Positions 35,570-45,530 of a stretch of 64,000 nt of DNA are shown here, in pieces. This DNA is from Acidobacteriaceae bacterium. GTDB taxonomy: Bacteria; Acidobacteriota; Terriglobia; Terriglobales; Acidobacteriaceae. The stretch lies in assembly GCA_003134995.1 (NCBI GenBank), contig PLDC01000006.1:1-64000 (forward strand), read 5' to 3'. A program made the translations under genes and the position numbers. Numbering within the stretch: position 1 is the stretch's first letter; each line of letters begins with the position of its first letter. The notes beneath the pieces are model-generated. The model did no database searches and was not told where the DNA came from. It worked only from the letters and a program-made list of their open reading frames with translations.

Positions 35570-37147
35570 TTACTTCTTTTTTGTTGCTGCCGCTGCTGCG
35601 GCTCTGGTGGCTCGTTCTTGCATGGCTAGAAGCACTACTTGCAGCATGTCGTCTTGGGGGGCGGGTTTGCCGGTCCAGATTTCGAATTGGCGGGCGGCTT
35701 GGTGGACGAACATTTCTATGCCCGGGATGATTTGCGCTCCGCGCTGTTTTGCGAGTTGCAGCAGGCGGGTTTCGGGCGGGTCGTAAATCATATCGAAGAC
35801 GTAGCGGGCGTTGATTTCTTTTTCCTGCAGCGGAGTTTCGCGGGTGTTGCCCATGCCTACCGGCGTGGCGTTGATGATTACGTCGAAGGTGAATTTTTTC
35901 AGGTCGGCGCGTTTCATGGAACGCGCGTGGGCGCGGCGCGCTAGCTTCTGCCCGGCGGCTACGTTGCGGTTGAGGATGTAGACTTCGGCTCCGCGTTCCT
36001 TCAGGCCGAAGACGGCGGCGCGGGCTGCGCCTCCGGCGCCTAGCACCAGAATCTTTGCATCCTGAAGAGTGCTCAGGCGGCGCTCCAGCGGGCGGACCAC
36101 GCCGGACGTGTCGGTGTTGAAGCCGTAAAGTTTTCCATCCTGAGCGCGAACTACCGTGTTGCAGGCTCCGATCTTCGTGGTGTGCGAGTCAGTGTTGTCG
36201 AGATAAGGAAGAATGGCTTCCTTGTACGGCATGGTGATGCTCAGGCCGTGGATGGGAATCTGGCGCACGCAGTTGAGCAGATCTTTGAGGGTCTTGGCGT
36301 GCAGGGCGAGGTAGACGGCATTAACGTTCTCGCGCTTGAAGGCCGCATTCATGATCGCGGGCGAGAGCGAGTGGGCTACTGGGTCTCCGGCGACGCCGTA
36401 GACGCGGGTGGCGGCATCGACGGTTTCGATGCGGTAAACGCTGCGCAGTTCTTGCGCGGTGACCTGGCCGGGCGCGGTTTCTTCTCCGGGACCGACGGAG
36501 GCAAAGGTGAAGACGCTGCCGGCGCGGACTCCGAGGACCCGGCTGATGATGCCTTGTTCGCCCATGCAGAGTCCGACCAGCGAATGGTTGTCGGCTTCGC
36601 GGCCCAGGAACTGGATCATGGTCACGTTGTCGGCAAGAGTGGTTGCCGTGCCGACTACTTTGTAGAAGTCGGCAGGGAAGGCGCGCATCTTTTCCAGAGT
36701 TTCGTCGAGCTTTTTGGTTGCGCGGAAGTCGTGATAGGAAAGGATCAAAGCGGAACGCGCGCGCAGCTTCTGCAATTGCGCCGGCTTGCACTTCTGGGCG
36801 GTCGAGAGCTCTACATCCAACAGCTGGCAGCCGATGGCCGAGGCTTTGGCGAGGATGTCGAGTTGCGAGACGATGGAGCCGCGGAACTTGCCTCCACTGG
36901 CGGCGCGGCGGCAGGTTGCGATGACGACTGTGCCGGGATGAGTCTCGAGGAACTGCTTGATCTTGGGAAGCGCCAGAGCCGGCTTGGAAATGTAATCCAA
37001 CCTGAACTCCAGGAAGGGGTTATCGCGAATCAGGGCCTCGGCTTTTTCGACCAGGTCGGCGGGGTCAGAAGCGGTGACTGCAACGCAAACCCGCGGCAGG
37101 CGCAGGGGGAGCAGACGGGGCGCGTAGCTGTTGGCGGCAGAAATCAT
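35570..37147 (-). CDS. aroDE: Bifunctional 3-dehydroquinate dehydratase / shikimate dehydrogenase
   Basis: A 525-aa fusion of shikimate-pathway steps 3 and 4. Residues ~18-235 form the type I dehydroquinase: FRLDYIS, the catalytic His in LSYHDF and the Schiff-base Lys in FYKVVGTATTLADN. Residues ~245-510 form AroE: AHSLSPAIMNAAF, the catalytic Lys in TMPYKEA, GFNTDTSG and the NADP motif LGAGGAARAAV. The end is an Ala/Lys-rich tail. Fused AroDE is known from plants and some bacteria. Confidence 0.96.
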   Translation of the reverse strand: MISAANSYAPRLLPLRLPRVCVAVTASDPADLVEKAEALIRDNPFLEFRLDYISKPALALPKIKQFLETHPGTVVIATCRRAASGGKFRGSIVSQLDILAKASAIGCQLLDVELSTAQKCKPAQLQKLRARSALILSYHDFRATKKLDETLEKMRAFPADFYKVVGTATTLADNVTMIQFLGREADNHSLVGLCMGEQGIISRVLGVRAGSVFTFASVGPGEETAPGQVTAQELRSVYRIETVDAATRVYGVAGDPVAHSLSPAIMNAAFKRENVNAVYLALHAKTLKDLLNCVRQIPIHGLSITMPYKEAILPYLDNTDSHTTKIGACNTVVRAQDGKLYGFNTDTSGVVRPLERRLSTLQDAKILVLGAGGAARAAVFGLKERGAEVYILNRNVAAGQKLARRAHARSMKRADLKKFTFDVIINATPVGMGNTRETPLQEKEINARYVFDMIYDPPETRLLQLAKQRGAQIIPGIEMFVHQAARQFEIWTGKPAPQDDMLQVVLLAMQERATRAAAAAATKKK

Positions 37148-37399
37148 CCTAAATCAACGGTTCGAATCAACGAGCTTTATCCCAAGTGTAGATGAATAGG
37201 TTCGGCGCGAATCTTACAGGGGCTGAATTCCAGATGCAACAGGGTATTCACAAATTGCACGAAAAACCTGTTTCCACGGAGTGCCTGACACCCTCGTAAC
37301 CTTGACCCCCTCTTACCCCCTTGTTACCGTCCAAGTGAAGCCTTGCTTCCGCGGCATATTGCTGTGGAGGGCATCGCGTTGTCCCTTCTTGGAGGTAAC

Positions 37400-38371
37400 A
37401 TGAAGAAAACAGGACTTTTAGTGTTGTTGGTCGCGACGGCGGCCTGGGCGCAATCGGCGAGTGATACCACGGTGGCGTCCTCGGCGAACCCGGCGGGGAC
37501 GGCGCCGACCACGGCCAGCTTCCCGGTTCAAGGGGTGCAAACGCCCACTTATGCGGATGTGTACTGTGCTGGTTTCATTAACCGGCAGACGCTGCCCGAC
37601 GCCAACTTTGTGGCCGGCGGGTTGGATACTCCTTTTACCACGAAGTTCGTGAAGGGCGACATCGTCTACATGCAGGGAACGGGCTACACGCCCGGCGCGG
37701 AGTACTCGATTGTGCGCGCTCTGCGCGATGTCAATGAGTACGAGATGTATCCCGGACAGAAGAAACTGCTCAAGGAAACGGGGCAGCCGTATATGGAAGT
37801 CGGCCGCATACGCGTAGTCGACACGCGTAGCAAGGCAGCGGTGGCGCAGATTGAGTATTCCTGCGACCCGGTCAATCCGGGAGACACGGCGATTCCTTTC
37901 GCCGAGAAACCTATGGTGGCGTTCCACGCGCCGCTGCGTTTTGACCGCTTCCTGCCCACGGGCAGCAAGGTTTCCGGACGCATCGTGATGGGAAAAGATT
38001 TTGACTCGGTCGTGGGAACGGGGCAGAAGGTTTATATCAATGTCGGGACAAACCAGGGCGTGAAGGTGGGCGACTACTTCCGCGCCACGCGAAACTATTC
38101 GGAGACGCTGCGCGATCCGGTGGATTCGCTTTCGTTCAAAGCCGCAATCAGTGAAGATACGCAGAAGAAGCAGCCGTCGGTAGATTCAAACATGTTCACC
38201 CGGACGAACGGTCCGGTGCTGCACATGAGAGATCTGCCGCGCCGCGCGGTCGGTGAGATCGTCATCATCGGGACCACGCCCACCACGGCAACCGGAATGA
38301 TCGTGTTCGCCATGGAAGATGTGCATGCCGGCGACAGCGTGGAACTGGACGAGTCGCAAACAGCGCAGTAG
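37400..38371 (+). CDS. Secreted hypothetical protein
   Basis: A 323-aa protein with signal peptide MKKTGLLVLLVATAAWAQS and a perfect GGAGG before the ATG. It has one pair of cysteines (DVYCAGF, EYSCDPV) and beta-rich blocks. VYINVGTNQGVKVGDYFR resembles the G-x-x-x-G-V-x-x-G-D strand found in FlgT-C and other outer-membrane-associated proteins. It probably sits in the envelope; function unknown. Confidence 0.75.
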   Translation: MKKTGLLVLLVATAAWAQSASDTTVASSANPAGTAPTTASFPVQGVQTPTYADVYCAGFINRQTLPDANFVAGGLDTPFTTKFVKGDIVYMQGTGYTPGAEYSIVRALRDVNEYEMYPGQKKLLKETGQPYMEVGRIRVVDTRSKAAVAQIEYSCDPVNPGDTAIPFAEKPMVAFHAPLRFDRFLPTGSKVSGRIVMGKDFDSVVGTGQKVYINVGTNQGVKVGDYFRATRNYSETLRDPVDSLSFKAAISEDTQKKQPSVDSNMFTRTNGPVLHMRDLPRRAVGEIVIIGTTPTTATGMIVFAMEDVHAGDSVELDESQTAQ

Positions 38372-38432
38372 CTTTCGCAAATAACACAGACGCAGTCGTG
38401 CCGGGGACGGGTGACCGTTCCCGGCTTTGCGT

Positions 38433-38596
38433 TAAGGGGCTAGGGGTTAGGGGATAGGGACTAGGGATCAGGGGCTAGGGCCTAGGGACCAGAGGCTAGG
38501 GACTTGGGACCAGGGGATAGGGACTAGGGTTTGATGGTTTGGGTAGCGCTTAAGCCCCTGGCGCTGGATCTCTAGCCCCTAATCCCTAGCCCCTGC
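38433..38596. repeat. Long GGGGCTAGGGGTTAGGG phrase array
   Basis: About a dozen imperfect copies of AGGG(G)CTAGGGA at 38433-38530, then an inverted block CCCCTGG...CTAGCCCCTAATCCCTAGCCCC at 38553-38596. The latter provides the stop codon and last residues of the AMMECR1 gene on the minus strand. The purine-rich strand is G-rich enough for G-quadruplexes. Confidence 0.9.
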
Positions 38597-39208
38597 GGTT
38601 TTCTCTCCGAAAACTTCAGCAGTAAAAGCCTCAATTCTCGCGCCTTGTTTCCAGGCGTCTGGAGGCAGTCCGGCTTTGCGGCAGGTTTGCTCGAGAAAAG
38701 TTGTGCGGTCCCAGCCGCGCTCGACCGGGACTTGAGGCAGAAGCAGGCCGCGCCGGCCGTGCCAGGTGATGAGCAGACCGTGGCGGCCGACTTCGATTGC
38801 TTCGGCGGGAAGCGGTTGCGGCGGCGAGAGAATGCTTAGTTCAATTTGAAGATGCGGAGATTCTTCTATCGTGACAGGCGGGAAGCGGTTGTCGCTGAAA
38901 GCCGCGGCGCGCGCGGTTTCCGCCACGGCGCGAAAGACCGAACTGGTGGGCAGTACGTAGCCGACGCATCCCCGCAATTGTTCTCGCAGGTAGAGTGAAG
39001 TGAAAACGCCGCGAGGCTCGGCGAGGTGAGCCGTGGGAGCATCCAGAGAAATCTCGCGATGCTGCAGTGCCGAAGAAATGGAATCATGCGCCAGACGCAG
39101 CAGCAGGAAGCGCTCTTCTTGAGAGAACTCTTGCGCGGCTTCAGATGTAGCTGCTTCCGAAGCTGCCAATGCTGGCGGCGAATTATGCTGTAGGGGCGAC
39201 ATCGGCAT
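38579..39208 (-). CDS. AMMECR1 domain protein
   Basis: A 209-aa protein with the AMMECR1 fold: RGVFTSLYLREQLRGCVGYV (the LRGCIG-type signature), AFSDNRFPPVT, ELSILSPPQPL and HGLLITWHGRRGLLLPQV, W.R..FL. Often encoded beside MEMO or radical-SAM genes; the biochemical role is unsettled. The start overlaps the pgsA end by 26 bp. The final residues (AGARD) come from a phrase repeat. Confidence 0.92.
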   Translation of the reverse strand: MPMSPLQHNSPPALAASEAATSEAAQEFSQEERFLLLRLAHDSISSALQHREISLDAPTAHLAEPRGVFTSLYLREQLRGCVGYVLPTSSVFRAVAETARAAAFSDNRFPPVTIEESPHLQIELSILSPPQPLPAEAIEVGRHGLLITWHGRRGLLLPQVPVERGWDRTTFLEQTCRKAGLPPDAWKQGARIEAFTAEVFGEKTAGARD

Positions 39209-39863
39209 CTGCGCGCCGCGGCGCCGGTTGCGCTTTCGGGCGACGGCTAAGAATAAATGCCCGCTGGCGGCGTTTCGAAACGCGCCGGTCAATCTTCGAC
39301 CAGAATGCGGCAAAGTAATCGATGCCCGAAACTAAAGAAACGCAGACTACAAACCCGACTGAGGCCACGGCGATCCAGTGCACCGGGAAGACGAAGTTTC
39401 CATACACTGGCCATTCTTTCCAGCGGTGGTCGAGAATAACGGCGACCACGGAAACAATCTGCACCACCATTTTGAACTTGCCCAATTCGCTGGCTTCGAT
39501 GGTGAAGCCGCCGGATGCGGCGATCGAGCGTAAGCCGCTTACCAAAAATTCGCGGCCGATGATGATCACGGCGATCCACGCTGGAACCAGGCTGGGATTA
39601 AATTGCACCAGCGTCACGAAAGCAGCCGCGATCAGAAGTTTGTCGGCCATGGGATCGAGCAGAATTCCCATAGTCGTGATCTGGCCACGCTTGCGCGCGA
39701 GATAACCGTCAATGCCGTCGGTCATTGACGCAGCAATAAAAATCGCCGAGGCGATTAGCTCTTTAGCGCCGTGCTCGCTGCTGAACTGATTCGACGAAAG
39801 GATCCAGATCAGCAGGGGAATGCTGCAGATACGGGTTAGCGAAATGGAGTTGGGCAGGTTCAC
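39183..39863 (-). CDS. pgsA: CDP-diacylglycerol--glycerol-3-phosphate 3-phosphatidyltransferase
   Basis: A 226-aa membrane enzyme of phosphatidylglycerol synthesis. The CDP-alcohol phosphatidyltransferase motif D-G-x2-A-R-x8-G-x3-D-x3-D is present (DGYLARKRGQ, then GILLDPMADK). There are about five hydrophobic helices and a basic cytoplasmic tail of ~35 residues longer than usual. It overlaps the AMMECR1 gene. Confidence 0.95.
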   Translation of the reverse strand: MNLPNSISLTRICSIPLLIWILSSNQFSSEHGAKELIASAIFIAASMTDGIDGYLARKRGQITTMGILLDPMADKLLIAAAFVTLVQFNPSLVPAWIAVIIIGREFLVSGLRSIAASGGFTIEASELGKFKMVVQIVSVVAVILDHRWKEWPVYGNFVFPVHWIAVASVGFVVCVSLVSGIDYFAAFWSKIDRRVSKRRQRAFILSRRPKAQPAPRRADADVAPTA

Positions 39864-39991
39864 CGCGGCTCACAGCGTTTCCGGAAGACAACTAGATTAT
39901 CCTCCACGGTGAGAGGGAACGCAATCGAGGAGAATGCGTAGATGGTGCACGAAGGTTGCTAGTGCGGTTCCCGGATGCACTTTCACTACGA

Positions 39992-40336
39992 TTACTTCGG
40001 TGCGGCGGCGCTGGGCTTGGGCTGCTTGGCGATGACCTGATCTTTGATCTTGTCGTAAGTTGCCTGCGGGATGATTTTCTTGTGCACCAGATCAAGTTTT
40101 GTCCGATACGGACGTCCGTCGATAATTTTCTGCGAGTAGGCATCGCCGATGCCTGGCAGAGCCTTGAGTTGATCCTTGGTCGCGCTGTTCAGATCGAGCT
40201 TGTCGGCGGCAGGGTCGGCAGCAGCGTACGAAACTGCTGCTGCGTGAGAGAGCGGCGGCGCAACCGCAGGCAACATCAAGGATGCGAGCAGCAAGGGCAG
40301 CATCCGCGCAAATAGTCTCTTGGTGCGTGAACTCAT
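39992..40336 (-). CDS. Exported helix-hairpin-helix (ComEA-like) protein
   Basis: A 114-aa protein with signal peptide ([19 protein letters not shown]). The HhH motif is [20 protein letters not shown] followed by IIDGRPY, the ComEA pattern for DNA binding. It could act in DNA uptake, though no other com genes are here. GGAGGG precedes the ATG. Confidence 0.88.
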   Translation of the reverse strand: MSSRTKRLFARMLPLLLASLMLPAVAPPLSHAAAVSYAAADPAADKLDLNSATKDQLKALPGIGDAYSQKIIDGRPYRTKLDLVHKKIIPQATYDKIKDQVIAKQPKPSAAAPK

Positions 40337-40385
40337 AAATTTTCCCTCCGCGAATTCTTCAGTGCCACGTGGCGACCGCTGCTCA

Positions 40386-40417
40386 GTTTTTATCTGGCAA
40401 CTGGCAACTGGTAGCTG
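40386..40417. repeat. CTGGCAACTGGCAACTGG phrase repeat
   Basis: Three imperfect copies of AACTGG(C/T)A just after the end of gdhA; inverse of the block at 11610-11645. Confidence 0.8.
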
Positions 40418-40420
40418 GGG

Positions 40421-41698
40421 TTAGGCGTAAATTCCACGCTGCCGAATGGTGTAGGCCACGCGATCAATCGCCAGCATGTAAGCTGCGATGCGATTGTTCA
40501 CCTTGTGCGTCTCGGCATAGCGGACCACATCGCCGAAAGAGGAAATCATAATCTCTTCCAGTTGCTCGTTGACCACAGACTCTTTCCAGAAGTAGCCCTG
40601 GCGATCCTGCACCCACTCGAAGTAAGAAGTCGTGACGCCGCCGGCATTCGCGAGAATGTCAGGGATCACGAAGACGCCCTTGTCGGTCAAGATATCGTCG
40701 GCGGCTGAAGTTGTGGGACCGTTGGCGCCTTCAGCCAGGATGCGGCACTTCACGCGATCGACGTTGCGCGATGTAATGACGTTCTCGGTCGCTGCAGGGA
40801 TGAGAATTTCGCAATCGGTCGTGATCAACTCGGCGGCGTCGTAAGCTTCCGCGCCGGGGAAGCCGTGCACCGTCCCGTTCTTCTGGCGGAATTCGACCAG
40901 CGCGTTCAAGTCGATGCCGTTCTTGTTGTACAGCCCGCCGCCAACTTCGGCGATACCAATGACTTTGTATCCAGCTTGATGCATGAGGTGCGCAGCATTC
41001 GAGCCCACGTTGCCAAAGCCCTGCACAATCACGCGGCTGCTCTCGCGCGATAGGCCGAGCTTCTTGATGGCCTCATCGCAGACCACCATCACGCCGCGAC
41101 CGGTCGCTTCACGGCGTCCGCGAGAGCCGCCGATGTTGATGGGCTTCCCGGTCACGCACGCGGTGACCGTCTGCCGCATGTGCATGGAGTAGGTGTCCAT
41201 CATCCAAGCCATGATTTGTTCGTTGGTATTTACGTCAGGAGCGGGGACGTCTTTTTCTGGCCCGATGAATTCGATCAGCTCTGAGGTGTAGCGCCGCGTC
41301 ATGCGCTCGATTTCGCCCATCGACATCTTATGCGGATCGCAGATCACGCCGCCCTTCGCGCCGCCGAAAGGAATGTTGACGACGGCACACTTCCAGGTCA
41401 TCCAGCTGGCGAGCGCGCGCACTTCATCCAGCGTGACGTCGGGAGCATAGCGGATGCCGCCTTTGGCCGGACCGCGCGCGATCGAGTGCTGCACGCGGAA
41501 TCCGGTGAAGACCTCGAGGCGGCCATCATCCATCTGCACGGGAATATAGACCGTGAGTTCGCGGTTGGGGTAGCGCAAAACCCGCCACAGGCCTTCGTCG
41601 AGGTTGAGCTTCTGGGCAGCCAGGTCAAAGCGTGCCCGCTGCGATTCCCATGGATTGCTTTCTTTATCGACGTGCGGTGGCGCGGTCAGCGTGGTCAT
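40421..41698 (-). CDS. gdhA: Glutamate dehydrogenase
   Basis: A 425-aa hexameric Glu/Leu/Phe/Val dehydrogenase. ATG 41698 follows GGAGACTC. Substrate-site motifs: [11 protein letters not shown], the catalytic Lys region [10 protein letters not shown] and PAPDVNTN. The cofactor domain has [14 protein letters not shown]. It interconverts glutamate and 2-oxoglutarate with ammonium. Length is normal for the short (GDH-50) class. Confidence 0.97.
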   Translation of the reverse strand: MTTLTAPPHVDKESNPWESQRARFDLAAQKLNLDEGLWRVLRYPNRELTVYIPVQMDDGRLEVFTGFRVQHSIARGPAKGGIRYAPDVTLDEVRALASWMTWKCAVVNIPFGGAKGGVICDPHKMSMGEIERMTRRYTSELIEFIGPEKDVPAPDVNTNEQIMAWMMDTYSMHMRQTVTACVTGKPINIGGSRGRREATGRGVMVVCDEAIKKLGLSRESSRVIVQGFGNVGSNAAHLMHQAGYKVIGIAEVGGGLYNKNGIDLNALVEFRQKNGTVHGFPGAEAYDAAELITTDCEILIPAATENVITSRNVDRVKCRILAEGANGPTTSAADDILTDKGVFVIPDILANAGGVTTSYFEWVQDRQGYFWKESVVNEQLEEIMISSFGDVVRYAETHKVNNRIAAYMLAIDRVAYTIRQRGIYA

Positions 41699-41874
41699 AA
41701 ATGAGTCTCCGGAATGAGTGCGTTTCGAAGTCGGCCAGCGCCGGGACGAGTCCCCAGAGTGAACAGGCCAAACGTTCAGAGTATATGAGTCGGGACGGTT
41801 GGGAAGCAAGGACACCTTGGGGCGGCGTATCGGTCCAGTTATGGCTACCGCAGATCGTTGCGAACTGACCTTTC

Positions 41875-41890
41875 CATTGTATATACAATG
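41875..41890. promoter_or_regulatory. vapBC operator palindrome
   Basis: The perfect 16-bp palindrome CATTGTATATACAATG is followed by a half-site TTGTATATAATC with a TATAAT -10 box (about 41897-41904). It lies just upstream of vapB. Confidence 0.85.
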
Positions 41891-41911
41891 TAAGTTTGTA
41901 TATAATCAGTT

Positions 41912-42166
41912 ATGCCGCTGAGTATACGCAACTCCGAAGTCGAGCGCCTCGCCCGCACGCTCTCTCGCTTGACGGGCGAAGGTCTCACCCAGACGATCTT
42001 GCAGGCTTTGCGTGAGCGTCACCAGCGCGTTCGTGCCGCCCGCCAGCAGAAACAACTGATGAAGGATCTCACCGCCATCGCGCGCCGCGCCGCCTCCCTT
42101 CCCGAGCTTGATCGCCGCAGCCCGGACGAAATTATTGGCTATGACGAGGACGGGCTACCGAAATAG
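41912..42166 (+). CDS. vapB: VapB-type antitoxin (Rv0623-like)
   Basis: An 84-aa antitoxin starting MPLSIRNSEVERLARTLSRL, the PSK/Rv0623-like pattern, followed by TGEGLTQTILQALRER. The C-terminus (DEIIGYDEDGLPK) is the toxin-blocking tail. The stop is directly followed by the vapC ATG. Confidence 0.95.
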   Translation: MPLSIRNSEVERLARTLSRLTGEGLTQTILQALRERHQRVRAARQQKQLMKDLTAIARRAASLPELDRRSPDEIIGYDEDGLPK

Positions 42167-42562
42167 ATGGTGATCGACACCTCAGCCATCGTAGCCATTC
42201 TGCGACAAGAGTCCGGGGCCGAGGGCCTGTTAAGTCGCCTGACGGCCGCCGGGTCACGGCGAATATCCGCTGCGACCTTTCTAGAAGCGGCAATCGTGAT
42301 GGAAAGCAAGACCGGGGAAAGGGGTGGTGAGCAATTGGACCTTTTTTTGGCGCGAGCCCAGATCGAGATTGAGCCTGTGACGGACGAGCAGGTGCGAATC
42401 GCGCGCTCAGCCTGGCGGCGGTTCGGAAAGGGCAGCGGCCATGCCGCTCGACTGAATTTCGGCGACTGCTTCAGCTATGCTCTCGCCCACAGCTTGGGAG
42501 AGGAACTGCTCTACAAGGGCGTAGACTTTGCCAACACGGCTGTTGCGCACGCGGGAGATTAG
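42167..42562 (+). CDS. vapC: VapC-type PIN ribonuclease toxin
   Basis: A 131-aa PIN-domain RNase. Acidic ligands are in MVIDTSAIVA (D4), ATFLEAAIV (Glu), LNFGDCFSYALA (Asp) and YKGVDFANT (Asp); all are present, so it should be active. It is coupled to vapB with no gap. Confidence 0.95.
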   Translation: MVIDTSAIVAILRQESGAEGLLSRLTAAGSRRISAATFLEAAIVMESKTGERGGEQLDLFLARAQIEIEPVTDEQVRIARSAWRRFGKGSGHAARLNFGDCFSYALAHSLGEELLYKGVDFANTAVAHAGD

Positions 42563-43395
42563 CGTTTCTCGCTCCCCAGCTTAATTTCCATACCCTCGGC
42601 CGCCGCTCGCACTTTTGGATAATAATTGCGCGCTTCGCGAACGACGTTGTCGATCACGGCGTCAGTGTGCTCGGGGTCGTGGTGAAATAATACGAGTTCC
42701 TTTGCGCCGCTCTCCATCACGATATTGACCGCTTCGCGCCAGTGGCTGTGTCCCCAGCCGCGGCGGCGCGCTTCGTATTCCTCGGGAAGATATTGCGCGT
42801 CGTAGATGAGCACGTCCGCGCCTTCCGCCAGCTTGCGAACGGCTTTATCGAACTCGGCGTCGCCGGGCTCGTTGTCGGTGGCATAGACCAAAATTCCCTC
42901 TTTGGTTTCGATGCGAAATCCCATACATCCCTGCGGATGATTCAGCCACGCCGTTTGCAGTTGCACGCCATCTTCCAGAGTGATGCGTCCAGCTTCAACG
43001 TCATAGAAATCGCGATGCGCCGTCATCTGATCGAGTCTCACGGGAAAGTACGGCGCGGCCATCTGATCGGCCAGCACTTGCTTGAGATGGCGCGTTCGCG
43101 TGGAGCACTGAAAGAGAAAACGATTCTCCGCGTTCGAATACAGCGGGCGGAAGAACGGCATGCCCTGAATGTGATCCCAATGAAAGTGCGAAACGAAAAC
43201 GTGGGCGGAAAATGGCTTCTCGCCGAATTCGCTCTGCAGTTGCTGTCCGAGCACGCGGAATCCGGTACCGCAATCGAAAATATAAATGCGGTCGCCGAAG
43301 CGCACTTCGACGCAGGAGGTATTTCCTCCATAGCGCATGTTCTCGGGTTGTGGGGTCGGCGTAGAACCGCGTACGCCCCAGAACTTAATCCGCAT
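42559..43395 (-). CDS. Metallo-beta-lactamase fold hydrolase
   Basis: A 278-aa MBL protein. It begins MRIKFWGVRGSTPTPQP and has SHFHWDHIQGMPFF (HxHxDH), then ATDNEPGD and GHSHWREAV, FHHDPEHTD. This is close to the RNase Z/PhnP-like subgroup found next to cyclic nucleotide signalling or response-regulator genes; substrate unknown. Its 3' end overlaps vapC by 4 bp on the opposite strand. Confidence 0.9.
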   Translation of the reverse strand: MRIKFWGVRGSTPTPQPENMRYGGNTSCVEVRFGDRIYIFDCGTGFRVLGQQLQSEFGEKPFSAHVFVSHFHWDHIQGMPFFRPLYSNAENRFLFQCSTRTRHLKQVLADQMAAPYFPVRLDQMTAHRDFYDVEAGRITLEDGVQLQTAWLNHPQGCMGFRIETKEGILVYATDNEPGDAEFDKAVRKLAEGADVLIYDAQYLPEEYEARRRGWGHSHWREAVNIVMESGAKELVLFHHDPEHTDAVIDNVVREARNYYPKVRAAAEGMEIKLGSEKR

Positions 43396-43514
43396 AGGCT
43401 CGTGACCGCACGAGGGCCCAAGTGTTTGGTATCTTCCGTATCTTGCGAGAAAGAAACGCGTCCGTCAATTGCCGGATTGGTTCAGGGTCGATTATTTCGC
43501 CACGTGAGACGCTA

Positions 43515-43913
43515 TCAGTCCGGCCTGACAGTGAGCGCCTTGAACTGCGCAACGGAAACGCAGGTGAGGTTATAAAGAATCTGCCCAGGCAGGTCAGGCG
43601 GCAAGTCCTGTTGCATTGGCCATTGCTCCACGGCGGCCAGTGTCTCGGACCCGCTCCGTTCGACAAAGTGTTGCCATGATTCGCCAGGGTCACGTTTTGT
43701 CTCCCAAGCGTAAACGCTCGGTGGGCCATGCCGCTGGGGAATAAGGCCGACCCAATCGGCGAATCCGTCGCGTATCCACCACAACTCCCCGCCAAGGATC
43801 CCAATCCCGTGGGAACGCAACGCTTCCACAACCGCGGGAATCTGCGCACGAGTCCACCCGAACTCTCCATTGCTGGCTCTGAACGCATCGTGTTCAAGCT
43901 CGGGAGGAAACAT
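43515..43913 (-). CDS. Hypothetical protein
   Basis: A 132-aa protein with no recognised domain. It is rich in Trp and Gly (GILGGELWWIRDGFADW, VYAWETKRDPGESW). The sequence looks like a small globular protein that may act on or bind a substrate in the manner of immunity proteins, but I cannot support that. No good ribosome site is seen. Confidence 0.6.
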   Translation of the reverse strand: MFPPELEHDAFRASNGEFGWTRAQIPAVVEALRSHGIGILGGELWWIRDGFADWVGLIPQRHGPPSVYAWETKRDPGESWQHFVERSGSETLAAVEQWPMQQDLPPDLPGQILYNLTCVSVAQFKALTVRPD

Positions 43914-44030
43914 GGCTGCACCTAACGCAGGTCGGACCCCTGATTATAGAGCTCAGGAGCTACGGGGAGAGCGCCGGCGCGCTTCCCCTATAATGAACCG
44001 CTGGCCCGCGAATGGGCGAGCCGTTACTCC

Positions 44031-45512
44031 ATGATCCCCGACTTCAAAGAATTCTCGCGTCTGGCGCGCTCGGCGACGCTGGTGCCGGTGGTGAAGTCGG
44101 TGAGCGCTGACCTGCTCACGCCGGTGTCCGCGTTTCTATCGATCGCCGAGAACGAACTGCATGCTTTTCTGCTGGAGTCAGTCGAGCGCGGCGAGCAGAT
44201 TGGCCGCTACACGTTTCTCGGAGTGCGGCCATACATGCGGCTGCGGGCGCGAGGTTCCGCGATCGAGATCGAACGCGGGCGTAAACGCGAGCGGCACGAA
44301 GGCAACGTCTTTGAATTCGTGAAGCTTTTGCTGAGCGAGCACCAGCCGGCTGCCGTGCCCGGCCTGCCGCCGTTCACTGCCGGAGCCGTCGGCTATTTTT
44401 CATACGACGTGGTTCGCCAACTGGAGACGATTGGCGAACATGCCAAGGACGATCTTTCTCTGCCGGATTGCGAACTGATGTTCTTCGACCGGCTCCTGGC
44501 CTTCGACCACCTGCGTCATCAGATTCACATCGTGGCCGCGGCCGACGTTGCGCGGGAAAAACCTCGTCAAGCGTACGACCGCGCCGTGCGCGACATTGCC
44601 ACACTCGAAAGAAAACTGGCTGCGGGATTGCGTCCGGCGATGTGGCGCAAAGCTTCCAAGGCAAAGCCGGGGAAACTCAAAATCCATGCCGGAACCACGC
44701 GTGCGAAATTCCTGCGCAGCGTGGAGCGCTGCAAAGAATACATCGCGGCAGGTGATATTTTTCAAGTCGTGCTTTCGCAGCGGCTCGACTTCATCCCCGG
44801 CATCGAGCCGTTCGATCTTTATCGTGCACTCCGCCAGGTAAATCCTTCGCCATATCTTTATTTCCTGCGCATGGGCGAGACGCAGATCCTCGGGTCATCT
44901 CCCGAGATGTTGGTGCGCGTCACCGGACGCAAGCTGGAATACCGGCCCATCGCGGGCACGCACCCGCGCGGCCGCGATGAGGCCGAAGACCAGCGGCTCG
45001 AAGAGCAGATGCGCAACGACGAAAAGGAACGCGCCGAGCACGTCATGCTAGTCGATCTCGGCCGCAACGATCTCGGCCGCGTAAGCGAGTACGGCTCAGT
45101 CAAAGTAAAAGACCTGATGTACGTCGAGCGCTACTCCCACGTGATGCATTTGGTCTCCGCCCTGGAAGGCACGCTGCGCAAGGGTCTCGGCGCACTCGAC
45201 GCCTTCGCCGCATGTTTTCCCGCAGGCACGCTCAGCGGAGCCCCAAAAGTCCGCGCCATGCAAATCATCGAAGAACTGGAGCCAGTGCGCCGCGGCATCT
45301 ACGGCGGCTCGGTCCTCTACGCCGATTTCGCCGGCAACCTGGATTCCTGCATCGGCATTCGCACGATGCTAATGCAAGGCAAACACGCATATCTGCAGGC
45401 GGGAGCGGGTATTGTTGCGGATTCCGATCCCGCGCGGGAGTTTGACGAGTCGATGAACAAGGCGCAGGCGCTGTTGAGGGCAGTGGAGATGGCTAGAGGC
45501 AGTGGTCAGTGA
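44031..45512 (+). CDS. trpE: Anthranilate synthase component I
   Basis: A 493-aa chorismate-utilising enzyme. The N-terminal domain has the Trp-feedback motif LLESVERGEQIGRYTFLG. The C-terminal domain has GDIFQVVLSQR, PIAGTHPRG, VDLGRNDLGRV and GAPKVRAMQII. It needs TrpG for glutamine use. The last residues (RGSGQ) and the stop lie in a CAGTGGTCAGTG repeat. trpG lies 876 bp away on the opposite strand. Confidence 0.97.
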   Translation: MIPDFKEFSRLARSATLVPVVKSVSADLLTPVSAFLSIAENELHAFLLESVERGEQIGRYTFLGVRPYMRLRARGSAIEIERGRKRERHEGNVFEFVKLLLSEHQPAAVPGLPPFTAGAVGYFSYDVVRQLETIGEHAKDDLSLPDCELMFFDRLLAFDHLRHQIHIVAAADVAREKPRQAYDRAVRDIATLERKLAAGLRPAMWRKASKAKPGKLKIHAGTTRAKFLRSVERCKEYIAAGDIFQVVLSQRLDFIPGIEPFDLYRALRQVNPSPYLYFLRMGETQILGSSPEMLVRVTGRKLEYRPIAGTHPRGRDEAEDQRLEEQMRNDEKERAEHVMLVDLGRNDLGRVSEYGSVKVKDLMYVERYSHVMHLVSALEGTLRKGLGALDAFAACFPAGTLSGAPKVRAMQIIEELEPVRRGIYGGSVLYADFAGNLDSCIGIRTMLMQGKHAYLQAGAGIVADSDPAREFDESMNKAQALLRAVEMARGSGQ

Positions 45513-45530
45513 TCAGTGGTCAGTGGCCAG
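45499..45530. repeat. CAGTGGTCAGTG phrase repeat at trpE end
   Basis: Imperfect copies of CAGTG(G/A)TCAGTGG across the trpE stop codon. Further copies are at 46347-46362 and, inverted, at 46452-46484 in the 3' end of trpG. Confidence 0.88.

Noticed and set aside
38433..38596. Array-like repeats suggestive of CRISPR
   Set aside because: Units are short and imperfect, directly abutting, with no equal-length unique spacers and no cas genes in the window.
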